Position numbers and translations under genes: made by a program. DNA of 43,995 bases, from NCBI RefSeq assembly GCF_014698475.1, contig NZ_JACJTB010000053.1:1-43995 (forward strand). Reading direction: 5' to 3'. Shown in pieces: positions 8,892 to 16,812 of this stretch (position 1 is its first letter; every line of letters begins with the position of its first letter). The notes beneath the pieces are model-generated. The model was not told the origin of the DNA and ran no database searches. It saw only the letters and a program-made list of their open reading frames with translations. Source of the stretch: Nostoc spongiaeforme FACHB-130. GTDB lineage: Bacteria; Cyanobacteriota; Cyanobacteriia; Cyanobacteriales; Nostocaceae.

Positions 8892-9068
8892 ATATTATTA
8901 GAAAATAATTAATTTTTGTAAATAATGAACAATTAATTATCAAACAATCTCCCGAAGAGAATTTTTGCAGTAGAAAACTATTATTATTAACCCATTTAAA
9001 ACCAATTTCATTGAAGAGATATTTTTTGGTGTTATTTTTGGGAAAAATACATCTACCGAAAGAAAGAT

Positions 9069-9207
9069 TTGTAAAACTGGCTAAACTCATGATATGATGT
9101 CTCTAGTTAATTAAATTGACAAAACAATGTTCCGCCTTGTTTTACTAACAGGTGGGCTTGTTTTCTCCTCAAAGCCCTGGTGCAAACAGGGCTTTGGGTG
9201 GGTTTTT
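9069..9207 (+). ncRNA. Candidate small RNA or attenuator leader with intrinsic terminator
   Basis: A plus-strand promoter-like pair, TTGTAA (9069) and TATGAT (9093) with an 18-base spacer, is followed by a weak hairpin (CCGCCT with AGGTGG, about 9132-9157). Then comes a 10-bp perfect hairpin, CAAAGCCCTG (9170-9179) with CAGGGCTTTG (9187-9196), followed by GGTGGGTTTTT. No plus-strand gene lies upstream for this terminator to serve, so it may end a short RNA of about 100 nt or attenuate transcription into the HTH gene at 9292. A second promoter-like TTGACA occurs at 9116. Confidence 0.5.
9170..9207 (+). terminator. Strong rho-independent terminator
   Basis: A 10-bp perfect stem with the 7-base loop GTGCAAA is followed by GGTGGG and five T. 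The orientation is plus strand. Confidence 0.8.
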
Positions 9208-9291
9208 AGAAAAAATGAACGCTACAAAAAGAGTATATCAGGCTTCATTCCATTTGGCAAAATTGTACAGTAAAGAGGGGTAAATTTTTAG

Positions 9292-9744
9292 ATGCCTCAT
9301 CTTCATATATTAAATTCTCTTGAAAAACAAGCACTAGAACACATAGCGGCAACGAGCAGCGATGAAGTTAGCAAAAGAGCGAAAATTCTGCTAGGGCTAA
9401 ACGAAGGCAAAAAATATGTAGCTTTAGCCCAAGAGATTGGTGTAACCGAAAACTCAATAGCAAAGTGGAAGAAAAGATGGACATCAAGTACCATCTTGTC
9501 AGAAACCCAGGAGTCGGCGATCGCAAAAGCTAATGAAGTATTGGGTGTCAACGTAGGCAGACCTAAGAAGTGCAAAAGTACAGAGGCAAGCAAAATTGTC
9601 GAAATTAGCGAATGGAGCAAGAACCGAAAACCTAGTCGTTCCAAGCACCACTACCATATGCAGGTAGCAGAAGAAGCCGCTAGGAGAGGTTTACCAACAC
9701 TATCGCCAAGAAGTATAGGACGCATTTTAGAAGCTCAACCTTAA
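9292..9744 (+). CDS. IS630-type transposase HTH part (remnant or domesticated)
   Basis: The 150-aa protein matches the N-terminal DNA-binding part of IS630/Tc1-family transposases: a helical start, RAKILLGLNEG, a first HTH (YVALAQEIGVTENSIAKWKK), a linker with a GRPKK hook, and a second helical domain ending LSPRSIGRILE. In complete transposases this is followed by a K-P-H-R segment and the DDE catalytic domain; here a stop comes immediately and the next 90 bases carry no catalytic domain. It is either the surviving first ORF of a two-ORF element, or a retained DNA-binding protein. No terminal inverted repeats were found. GAGGGG lies 12 bases before ATG. Confidence 0.75.
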   Translation: MPHLHILNSLEKQALEHIAATSSDEVSKRAKILLGLNEGKKYVALAQEIGVTENSIAKWKKRWTSSTILSETQESAIAKANEVLGVNVGRPKKCKSTEASKIVEISEWSKNRKPSRSKHHYHMQVAEEAARRGLPTLSPRSIGRILEAQP

Positions 9745-9835
9745 TAGAAAGAGTCATCAAGCAAGTATTATCCTAGCCCAAGGGAGTAGTTTTGCAATCC
9801 CAGTTTTTACCGAGGCTTTTCACCAAATTCTAATT

Positions 9836-10342
9836 CTAAGCAAGCATTTCCACACACTCGACCACTTGAGCAGAGGTCACTTGTTGCGCGATCAGAAAGT
9901 CAACGAGTCCATCGAGTTTTTTACGGTTGTAGACGGTAGAATAGCCTTGAATTCGGCGTTCTTTGCAGAACTGTCGCAGTTTCCGCGCACCTAAATCCAA
10001 AAGCTTCTTCCTTTCTTCCTTAACATCTACCAGCACAAGCTGTCTAGCTTCATCCGCAACCCCAGTTTCAGCAACTGGCGGTGCAGTTTCAATAATCGAA
10101 GATTCTGGTTTAGAAAATTCTTCCCGAACAGAAACAGCGCCAACACCAGTCAAATCCCCATGAGTTTCCAAAACTAGGAACTCTTCAGAAATCACCCCAA
10201 CGCTATTACTAACTTGAAGTGATACTGATTGAGCAGGGACAAATATCACATAGAAGATTGGGAAGACCATCAAAAACAACTCGATTGGAAACAAAACATC
10301 GTTAACAGATTGCACAAAAGGCGATATTGCAAAAGCAGACAT
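9836..10342 (-). CDS. Membrane-anchored protein with SAP/HeH-like C-terminus
   Basis: The 168-aa protein has one hydrophobic span at about residues 14-36 (LFPIELFLMVFPIFYVIFVP), a Ser/Glu/Val-rich linker, and a small C-terminal domain at about 112-152 (LLDLGARKLRQFCKERRIQGYS followed by KKLDGLVDFLI) that has the pattern of a SAP or HeH helix-extension-helix DNA-binding fold. A DNA-binding module tethered to the membrane would be consistent with a role at a DNA transfer or anchoring site, which is inference. GGAGGAA just before ATG 10342 supports the start. Confidence 0.65.
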   Translation of the reverse strand: MSAFAISPFVQSVNDVLFPIELFLMVFPIFYVIFVPAQSVSLQVSNSVGVISEEFLVLETHGDLTGVGAVSVREEFSKPESSIIETAPPVAETGVADEARQLVLVDVKEERKKLLDLGARKLRQFCKERRIQGYSTVYNRKKLDGLVDFLIAQQVTSAQVVECVEMLA

Positions 10343-10398
10343 AATGTGATTCCTCCATGAATTACTGATGGGCGGCGTTATGGCGGCTTACCACCCAG

Positions 10399-10424
10399 TA
10401 GCGGGGGAAACCCCCGTACTGAGT
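10399..10424. repeat. GC-rich hairpin
   Basis: CAGTA-G-CGGGGG, AAA, CCCCCG-TACTG forms a strong stem of 11 pairs with one bulged base in an AT-rich gap between two minus-strand genes. It could end the transcript of the 421-aa membrane protein, though no U-run follows on that strand. Confidence 0.55.
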
Positions 10425-10473
10425 GAAAGCTTGTATACGTATCCCAACCAATAGCAGGAGGAAGGAGGATAAA

Positions 10474-10609
10474 GTGCCTTTTTAAGCAATTAGATGAACT
10501 AAGTTTTCCAAAATTTGCACCTGTTAAATTGGAAAAATTACCAGTTCAAGATACAGAAATTGCAAAAATGCGAAATGCGATTTTTCCGGCTTGTACTCGC
10601 AGCTTTTAG
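10474..10609 (+). other. Possible short plus-strand coding segment with +1 shift
   Basis: GTG at 10474 is preceded by a very strong purine run (GGAGGAAGGAGG, spacing 5) but the frame stops after three codons at TAA. A +1 shift at TTT-T-AAG opens a 41-codon frame ending in TAG at 10607-10609. It reads as a credible hydrophilic peptide (LDELSFPKFAPVKLEKLPV and onward). It lies between two minus-strand genes with no competing ORF. It may be a decayed gene, a sequencing or indel frameshift, or a recoded small gene. I do not recognise the peptide. Confidence 0.35.
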
Positions 10610-10621
10610 AAACTTCCTTAT

Positions 10622-11887
10622 TTATCTCAATACTCCAGATTTTTTACTCTTAAGGTAGTTAACGTAGCTAACCAAGTTGTAGTTATATCTGAGTTCTTGA
10701 GGAACGAAAGTTGAGTAAGGATGCAGCGATACACCATCACGACGAAAGCAATGACAGGGCGCATATATATCAAAAAAGATAGATATTTCATCACCATCAA
10801 CTTCGATTTGAGCTATGCCCTTGAGTTCCTTTGCAAACTCTAAAACTCGTCCTGTTGCTACGTAGTCAAAGACCACTACATTTCGAGTACGGAAATACTG
10901 GATGTAAGAAAGAAGTGTTGCTTCCATACCAAGCTCAAGCAGTCTGTCAGAATGTTTAAGCAAGATACCGGAATAGGAAAAAGAAAACCTACGGTTAGCG
11001 TATTCATCCCACAAGATAAGATTGCCGTAAAATTTGTAAATATTCGCTTGATTGGACGATATTTCTCTATTTAAATTTTCGACAACAGCATCATCTTCAA
11101 ATGGAAACAACGCCTTACGTTCATCCCATTGTTTATCTGGACAGCAACTATGTTCTAAACATCCATATGGATGAATCCCACAAACAATATTATTGGCACC
11201 ATGCAGTAACTTACACCCAGCACATACTTGTAAATAGCAAGAACTAAATTCTTCGCTATTAACTGCATTAATATAGCGTCGGTGTATATCTAAATGCTCC
11301 TCTAAAGCTTCATAAGGTAAAGGTTTATATGAGGAGAATGTTTGTCCAATTAATCTGTCTGGATCTGTTTCATCATAGATTACTGCCAAGTCGTCAATTT
11401 GGTGAGAACGTAGTTCTTCGTAAAGTACGAATTTCCGATATGTTTCTTCCTCAAATCTACAAATAACCAAGCACTTTGAATCAGAATGTCTTTCAAAATT
11501 CATCACCGTGTAAGTGTAAATTGAAGGCAGACAATCAAAATTTTCAAAGCTCTCAGTTTTTGTTATTACAAGCGGTTTTATGTCAGCTATTTTTGCAGTT
11601 TCTCTACTCGAATTAGTTTCCTCCGATTCTTCAACAATGCTGAAGAAAGCACCGCCCAAGGAAGCAAAAATAATTCCAGTAAAGCCCAATACAATAGCAC
11701 CAGTGCCAATATAGGCAATTTGTTCAGAGCGTTCTTCCTCAACTATTGGGAATCCGCCCCTAGCTAAGTACAATAAGCCCAAACCAGAAAAAGTTGCTAC
11801 AGTGCCTAAAGCAATAGCAGTCAAAGACACCATTCCAAAAGCAGCATTAAAGTTCCTCAAGCAATTAAACGCAAACTTCTTGAACAT
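10622..11887 (-). CDS. Two-pass membrane protein with Cys-rich HPYG motif
   Basis: The 421-aa protein has two N-terminal spans at about residues 16-41 and 56-85. A long cytosolic part follows, with a cysteine cluster near residues 217-245: CYLQVCAGCKLLHG, VCGIHPYGCLEHSCCPD. The C-x-x-C, L-H-G, C-x-I-H-P-Y-G, C-x-D arrangement recurs in cyanobacterial proteins of unknown function and suggests a small metal-binding module. The C-terminal region has no recognised fold. GGAGGG 8 bases before ATG 11887 supports the start. Function unknown. Confidence 0.65.
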   Translation of the reverse strand: MFKKFAFNCLRNFNAAFGMVSLTAIALGTVATFSGLGLLYLARGGFPIVEEERSEQIAYIGTGAIVLGFTGIIFASLGGAFFSIVEESEETNSSRETAKIADIKPLVITKTESFENFDCLPSIYTYTVMNFERHSDSKCLVICRFEEETYRKFVLYEELRSHQIDDLAVIYDETDPDRLIGQTFSSYKPLPYEALEEHLDIHRRYINAVNSEEFSSCYLQVCAGCKLLHGANNIVCGIHPYGCLEHSCCPDKQWDERKALFPFEDDAVVENLNREISSNQANIYKFYGNLILWDEYANRRFSFSYSGILLKHSDRLLELGMEATLLSYIQYFRTRNVVVFDYVATGRVLEFAKELKGIAQIEVDGDEISIFFDIYAPCHCFRRDGVSLHPYSTFVPQELRYNYNLVSYVNYLKSKKSGVLR

Positions 11888-12064
11888 AATTCATCCCTCC
11901 AAAATGCAGGTCACAAGGTTTTTAATTACTCTCGCCCCGGCACAAATTGGGATTTGCTGAGAACTACACTACTAACCTACCCCTTACTCTATTAACAATT
12001 CCAAAACTATTTAATAGATTCGTAATAGTTAATTTTCAGTCTCAGTAGTAGTTTCATTCCCAAT

Positions 12065-12131
12065 GGTGATAGCAAGAGTCGAACTTGCTTTGTTGCTTAA
12101 AACAACAATCTACCCGAACTGAAATATCACC
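12065..12131 (-). tRNA. tRNA-like gene, degenerate D-arm, anticodon UUA (candidate)
   Basis: On the minus strand GGTGATA and TATCACC form a perfect 7-bp acceptor stem. GCAAG-TTCGACT-CTTGC is a canonical T-arm. TGTTG-TTTTAAG-CAACA is a 5-bp anticodon stem with a 7-base loop; U33 precedes UUA, which would read the stop codon UAA. The D region keeps the A-G-T-T-C-G-G-G-T-A-G-A pattern but only about 2 stem pairs, and the variable loop is 2 bases, so it is about 5 bases shorter than a standard tRNA. The next base is A, and CCA is not encoded after it. It may be a decayed tRNA, a suppressor tRNA, or a tRNA mimic. Confidence 0.5.
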
Positions 12132-12158
12132 AAATCACAATATATAGAAATAACATAT

Positions 12159-12638
12159 CTACTTTCCAAAAGTCCAAGTATTAGTTTCGTTTAATTCCAA
12201 TTCTTCAAAACAGTTAGCAAAACCCGTAAAATGAAAACATCTTAGCGGCAGCCGAGATATTAATAGTAAAGAAAAATTTTCTAGTTGAGCCAACTGTTGT
12301 AATCTCAATAAATCATTGCTAAAACTATCGCTCACAAAGTGCAACCTATCAAAATTATCAATTACAAGTAATCTATTTAATCCATCAGATAATTCGCTTA
12401 TTATATTTTGCCAATCCTGCTGGTAGTACAAATCAAAACTCATAGGAATAACATCAAATAGATGAACCACACTAAAAGGATATTCAAGATTAAGATAAAC
12501 AGACTTTAAAGTAATATCTTTAAGTAAACAGTTTTTAACAGTAAAAGTCTTACCAATATCCTGTTTACCCCATAAATTAACATTCTTGCCTGCATTTAGT
12601 TCACCAATCAACCAAGTATATTCTTTATAACGTAACAT
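12159..12638 (-). CDS. Small P-loop ATPase
   Basis: The 159-aa protein has a Walker A (WGKQDIGKTFTVKN, about residues 23-36) and a Walker B (RLLVIDNFDRL, about 89-99) separated as in AAA+ or STAND ATPases, followed by a sensor-like LLLISRLP. It is much shorter than a full AAA+ module and lacks a lid domain, so it may work as a loader or accessory subunit. AAGGAG 8 bases before ATG 12638 is a good ribosome binding site. It is the last gene of the minus-strand cluster, 21 bases after the RusA-like gene, which hints at a role in DNA processing with it. Confidence 0.65.
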   Translation of the reverse strand: MLRYKEYTWLIGELNAGKNVNLWGKQDIGKTFTVKNCLLKDITLKSVYLNLEYPFSVVHLFDVIPMSFDLYYQQDWQNIISELSDGLNRLLVIDNFDRLHFVSDSFSNDLLRLQQLAQLENFSLLLISRLPLRCFHFTGFANCFEELELNETNTWTFGK

Positions 12639-12659
12639 TACTATTCTCCTTTAGAGAAA

Positions 12660-13124
12660 CTACAATTGGCTTGAGATTAAATGTGTGATTTTTTGCTTGT
12701 GTCTTTCTAAACTTTTTCTAGAAAATTTGTTAGATACAATAAAATTATCTAATAAAAAATCAGGTGATTGTGAAAGTCTTAATAGCACACCATCATCACC
12801 ACTACTGCGATGATAGTAATGTACAACAGGTGATTGGATAACTGTCAGATTATCGTTACGAATTGCTCGCCCTGTAACTAGCCCATCCATAATAAATTTA
12901 GCGGCAGCAGCTACATTATCACTATCTCGTGCAAAATTTTTGAGATACCAATGAAACTCAATCCACACTGTACTATCAAAACAAAATTCACATTCTCTAA
13001 CAAATTCACCAATTAAGTTTGTCCAATACTTCTTAAGTTCAGCACTAGCTTGCCAACTTGACCGTGCCTGGTTAATAATTTCGTTCATACAAGGGGGTAA
13101 AGGCATGGTTAGTTCAAATATCAT
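12660..13124 (-). CDS. RusA-like Holliday junction resolvase
   Basis: The 154-aa protein has the RusA pattern: N-terminal MPLPPCMNEI, then RDSDNVAAAAKFIMDGL, equivalent to the D-x-D-N...K..D.L catalytic core, then RNDNLTVIQSPVVHY corresponding to the D-D-x-x-V segment. RusA enzymes are small phage or plasmid dimeric nucleases that resolve four-way junctions. Its reading frame overlaps the end of the FtsK-like motor gene by 11 bases, implying translational coupling. The start is probably ATG 13124; GTG 13136 is an alternative. In a transfer context it could resolve replication or recombination intermediates. Confidence 0.75.
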   Translation of the reverse strand: MIFELTMPLPPCMNEIINQARSSWQASAELKKYWTNLIGEFVRECEFCFDSTVWIEFHWYLKNFARDSDNVAAAAKFIMDGLVTGRAIRNDNLTVIQSPVVHYYHRSSGDDGVLLRLSQSPDFLLDNFIVSNKFSRKSLERHKQKITHLISSQL

Positions 13125-15294
13125 CTTCACCGCCACCTTTAAAGTTATTTAAAAATTCTTCGACAACGTTTCTAAATTTCTTGTATGACCTACCATCTTG
13201 ACGGGATAAATTGAATACTGCTTTGACAATTTCATCAAGTTGATAGCCCTTTTGATGCAAATTCATAATTGAGTTTCTTGCTTCTTCGTCAAGCTGCACC
13301 TTAAAACTAAAACTGCCCTCAAAATCAGTCTTAGACTGCTTAGTTTTAGTAGCAGTAGTGGCTTTAAATTTACCATTATCATTACTACGACTCTCGCCAT
13401 ACAGACTAGCGACAAATTCATCAAAATCTAATCCAGATTTCCATGCTGTATAAGGATCGTTATGGTTTTTTGCTTCCAAGAGTAATTGCTGGAAGTATTC
13501 AGGGTCTTCATCGTCAGCAACATATAAAGCTTGGAGTCGTAAAACTTCAGTCGTCTTGTACAAAAAATCACCGTATCCCAGCAAATAAACTGCACGCTTG
13601 TCTTTATCGTCCCCCAGGATAATACAACTATCTTCAGGGCGGGTTGTAACAAAGGCTGTCTTCGCTGGAAAGTTTGAGCGAATCAACGGGTCTATCACGT
13701 TTTTGTCAGGTCGCTGGGTATATAACAATACATGAATCCCCGCACCACCTGCTTTTGCAAGCAACTTCATCAGCGCAGTCTCAATGCGATCGCAGTAGTT
13801 ATCATCGGAAAGTAGGTCAAAACACTCGTCAATTAGACAAATTACTCGTGGCATAACACAATTAGGTGCGAACCGTGAGTTGTACTGTGCGATCGTTTCA
13901 ATGCTGCTGTGGCGCTCAAATTCCTGGTAGCGCAATTCCATTTCTTCGACTAAGTAATCAAGCAAGTTAGCGGTAGACTCTGCATCACGCGCAACTGGGG
14001 CTACAAGATGGGGAAGCCCATCAAATTTACCAAAGGTCACACGTTTAACATCTGAAAGTGCCAATCGCACAACAGAAGGGGGATATCGTCGCACTAAGTA
14101 TAAGATTGCTGCTTTCTCAAACTGTGACTTTCCACCCCGCGTCCGCCCACCACCAAGGATATGGGTCACGTTATCGCTATAAAGGGGGATTTCGACATAA
14201 GTGCCATCAACATCAACACCACCAGGGATAGACACCGAATAAATATCAGGTTCGCCCTCAAAAGTAAAATAATCACGAAAATAAGCAAATTGTCTATCTA
14301 ACCGGGGTATGTCAAATACAACTCCCCCAGGCACTACACTGACCATTGGCGCAACTTTTAAGCCTAATTCTTCACCAAGCTGCTGTACTAAGTCATTACC
14401 TATGTCTTCTACTTTTTTATAACTAACACCCCGTCCGAGTTTTACCCTAATACGGTTAAAAGTAGGGCCATTTTTGGCATCAATATACTTAGCATTAATA
14501 TTAAAATCTTCTAAAGTATCAACTAATAGTTTTCCTGCTTGTCCCATAGTTAAAATATTTGAATTAACAGTCTCATTATTAGCAATTTCACTATTTAAAT
14601 ATTTAGGTTCTTTTAAAAGAATTGAGCCATTACCTGTCACTTTTAAATCTAATGGTTTACCTGTGGCACGCGCAACAAGCACTGCCGTTCGACAGCAATA
14701 GTTTTTAATAAAGTTATCTCTCGATTTATTTGCTAAATCAGTAAAATAACCAGTTCCTTTATTGCTCAAAAATAAATTATAAAGATTCTCCTGAACTACT
14801 TTATAACCAATCTGCTTGAGATAAATATTTTTGATGGATTCTATATATTCAAATAAAGATTCTATTGGCGAGATGCTAACTATCTCAATCATTTTTTGAT
14901 ACACGTTATTTAGCTCCCACTGTGAGGGCATTCGATTGAGATGGATATATTCAAGTGCATAACGTACAAACTCGTACTGATTTAAAGTACAATGTTCTGC
15001 ACATATTGATAATATTTCATCATCGTTTGTACCTGCAATTACTGATTCATATATTACCTGAAATAAAAATTCTAAGTTAAATTCAACAACTGGACGTGAT
15101 AATTTTGCTCTAAAGTCAATCTGCTTTAAAACAGTTTCAGCATAAAAAACCATTGCGTCCGGTAAAGCTTTCCGTACATTCTCTACAATCACTTCATTGC
15201 TCAAACCATCCTGTTTAGCCTGTACAATTGCAGTCCAAAGCTGTTGTTTTTGAAATTCAGGATTAGTATTATTGTCATTGTATGGTAGTAACAT
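13114..15294 (-). CDS. FtsK/SpoIIIE-type DNA translocase (no membrane domain)
   Basis: The 726-aa protein contains the two motor subdomains of FtsK. The alpha-like domain is at about residues 253-335 (TLEDFNINAKYI, NGPTFNRIRVKLGRGVSYKKV, VPGGVVFDIP). The RecA-like beta domain is at about 375-600, with Walker A GGGRTRGGKSQ (381-391), Walker B VICLIDECFDLL (484-495) and YTQRPDKNVIDPLIRSNF. FtsK-like enzymes pump double-stranded DNA. The N-terminal 250 residues are soluble and unrecognised, with none of the four spans of chromosomal FtsK. The C-terminus (about 655-720) could be a small DNA-binding domain. Its place directly after two wall hydrolases and membrane proteins argues for export of DNA, or for a specialised segregation role. 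Confidence 0.85.
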   Translation of the reverse strand: MLLPYNDNNTNPEFQKQQLWTAIVQAKQDGLSNEVIVENVRKALPDAMVFYAETVLKQIDFRAKLSRPVVEFNLEFLFQVIYESVIAGTNDDEILSICAEHCTLNQYEFVRYALEYIHLNRMPSQWELNNVYQKMIEIVSISPIESLFEYIESIKNIYLKQIGYKVVQENLYNLFLSNKGTGYFTDLANKSRDNFIKNYCCRTAVLVARATGKPLDLKVTGNGSILLKEPKYLNSEIANNETVNSNILTMGQAGKLLVDTLEDFNINAKYIDAKNGPTFNRIRVKLGRGVSYKKVEDIGNDLVQQLGEELGLKVAPMVSVVPGGVVFDIPRLDRQFAYFRDYFTFEGEPDIYSVSIPGGVDVDGTYVEIPLYSDNVTHILGGGRTRGGKSQFEKAAILYLVRRYPPSVVRLALSDVKRVTFGKFDGLPHLVAPVARDAESTANLLDYLVEEMELRYQEFERHSSIETIAQYNSRFAPNCVMPRVICLIDECFDLLSDDNYCDRIETALMKLLAKAGGAGIHVLLYTQRPDKNVIDPLIRSNFPAKTAFVTTRPEDSCIILGDDKDKRAVYLLGYGDFLYKTTEVLRLQALYVADDEDPEYFQQLLLEAKNHNDPYTAWKSGLDFDEFVASLYGESRSNDNGKFKATTATKTKQSKTDFEGSFSFKVQLDEEARNSIMNLHQKGYQLDEIVKAVFNLSRQDGRSYKKFRNVVEEFLNNFKGGGEDDI

Positions 15295-15303
15295 TACTAA
15301 GTT

Positions 15304-16131
15304 TCACTTTCTAGAAATTTCAAACTTTTGTAAATGTTGCTGATAATAAGTTCTTAGTTGAGCAATTGATTTAGCATTTTGATTGTAATTATTACAAGGA
15401 AACGAAGCCCAAATTCTACCTACTTTGCATACAGCAGTATCAAACCTTCCTGCTTCAATGTCACTTAAAGCATTATTACGACGAATATATTCAATTGCCA
15501 TCTTGTCCTGAGAAGCTGGACTAAAATCTTTTAAGTTTAACTTTGGCTGAAGATCATACCAACTTATATCCAACATTTGATAAGCACCAGCCGCAGTCGA
15601 ACAAACATTTTTACCATTAATAGGAGCGCACTGTTTCTTTAACGGGTGCGTAGAAAAATCATTAAAAGTTCCGTTAAACACTAACTTGCGATAACTTTCT
15701 GGCTCACTGGTTCCTGTTTCTGCCCAACGAATTGTTGCTAAAAAAGCACTCAAACGTGGTGAATAAGGATGTGGTAAGTAATCTCTGGTACTAACTCTTC
15801 CTTTTAAACTATTTGACGACAATGAAGAAACACCAGTACTTTGAGAAATTGAAAAATAAATTCCCAAAGTAATTAAGGAAGCAGTTGACAAATGAATGGG
15901 TTGAAAACGGGATATAAATTGATGACGAGGACTGAAAATCAATCCTACTAAACCACCAACAATAAACCCAAATTTCCAACTATCAACTGCCTTACCGAAA
16001 CTACGCACTTGGCAAACACTATCCGCACCCTTGGATACCAATCCACATGGCAGTGAAGCTACTCCGAAAGAAAATGCAACAGAGCAGGCTGCACCAACCA
16101 CACCTGATATAAAAATCGGTACAATTTGCAT
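15304..16131 (-). CDS. GH104 (phage lambda R-like) peptidoglycan hydrolase, membrane-anchored
   Basis: The 275-aa protein has hydrophobic spans at about residues 5-25, 52-67 and 83-98. A C-terminal domain at about 122-265 closely follows the lambda endolysin R (GH104 lytic transglycosylase): IRWAETGTSEPESY with the catalytic Glu at 138, FNDFSTHP, AAGAYQMLDISWYDL, LKDFSPASQDKMAIEYI, GRIWASFP. Lambda R cleaves the glycan strand. Anchored in the membrane, such an enzyme would open the wall locally, like VirB1 in type IV secretion but from a different family. An extra Cys-containing loop lies near residues 168-177. It is 9 bases from the motor gene, so coexpression is likely. Start ATG 16131 is preferred over TTG 16143. 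Confidence 0.85.
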   Translation of the reverse strand: MQIVPIFISGVVGAACSVAFSFGVASLPCGLVSKGADSVCQVRSFGKAVDSWKFGFIVGGLVGLIFSPRHQFISRFQPIHLSTASLITLGIYFSISQSTGVSSLSSNSLKGRVSTRDYLPHPYSPRLSAFLATIRWAETGTSEPESYRKLVFNGTFNDFSTHPLKKQCAPINGKNVCSTAAGAYQMLDISWYDLQPKLNLKDFSPASQDKMAIEYIRRNNALSDIEAGRFDTAVCKVGRIWASFPCNNYNQNAKSIAQLRTYYQQHLQKFEISRK

Positions 16132-16157
16132 TGCTCTTGCCAATAGCTAAATAACTT

Positions 16158-16808
16158 TCAACGATTAGCTAAATATTCTTGTAAATAAGGACGGGGATTC
16201 TGCGGTACACCATTAACTTGAACCTCAAAATGTAAATGCGGCCCCGTCGAAAACCCCGTACTACCTACTGCTGCAATCATCTGCCCACGGACAACTTGTT
16301 GTCTCTGCTGTACATACAGCTGACTGGCATGACCGTAGAGAGTAGATAAACTTCCCTGATGCTGAATAATAACTGCTTTGCCGTAACCATCCTTGTCACC
16401 CGCAAAAACTACTCGGCCAGCATCAACCGCATAAATTGGCGTACCCTTTGCTGCACCAAAATCAATTCCCCTGTGAAACTTGCGATCGCCTGTAATGGGG
16501 TGTGTCCGCCAACCAAATTCACTAGTTACAGGAGTACCAGCAGCAATTGGAAAGGCAATTCGACCGTTATTTGAAACCCTATTGCCAACAACAGTTCTAG
16601 GTAGTATTAGATTCTGGAGAGATTTAACTAACAGTTGAGATTCAATCCATCCAGAAACCTGGGGAATGACCATAGCTGCAATGACAACTGAGGTTGCGAT
16701 CGCATATCTCCAACTTTCACTCGAATTAGTATCGGCTGTCTCATCCAAACTAGTTACAGTCGAATTACTAACCTCCTTTTTACCGTCAGTTTCAAAGATT
16801 ATTCGCAT
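16158..16808 (-). CDS. M23 (LytM) peptidase, membrane-anchored
   Basis: The 216-aa protein has a single span at about residues 35-53 and a complete M23 metallopeptidase domain at about 85-210: EFGWRTHP, FHRGIDFG (zinc ligands H112 and D116), YGHASQL (H160), GPHLHFEVQ (H191, H193). All zinc ligands and catalytic His are present, so it should cleave peptide crosslinks of peptidoglycan on the periplasmic side. With the GH104 gene next to it, the cluster has both a glycan and a peptide hydrolase. The start is taken as ATG 16808, just after the stop of the preceding gene with AAGG upstream; 16829 is also possible. Confidence 0.88.
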   Translation of the reverse strand: MRIIFETDGKKEVSNSTVTSLDETADTNSSESWRYAIATSVVIAAMVIPQVSGWIESQLLVKSLQNLILPRTVVGNRVSNNGRIAFPIAAGTPVTSEFGWRTHPITGDRKFHRGIDFGAAKGTPIYAVDAGRVVFAGDKDGYGKAVIIQHQGSLSTLYGHASQLYVQQRQQVVRGQMIAAVGSTGFSTGPHLHFEVQVNGVPQNPRPYLQEYLANR

Positions 16809-16812
16809 TGTC

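Noticed and set aside
8878-9090. 70-aa minus-strand ORF upstream of the ParB-domain gene
   Set aside because: Composition (Asn, Phe, Ile, Ser) of random AT-rich sequence, and it overlaps the dyad and promoter-like elements.
9292-9744. Complete IS630 insertion sequence
   Set aside because: Only the HTH part is present; no DDE domain, terminal inverted repeats or TA target duplication could be found.
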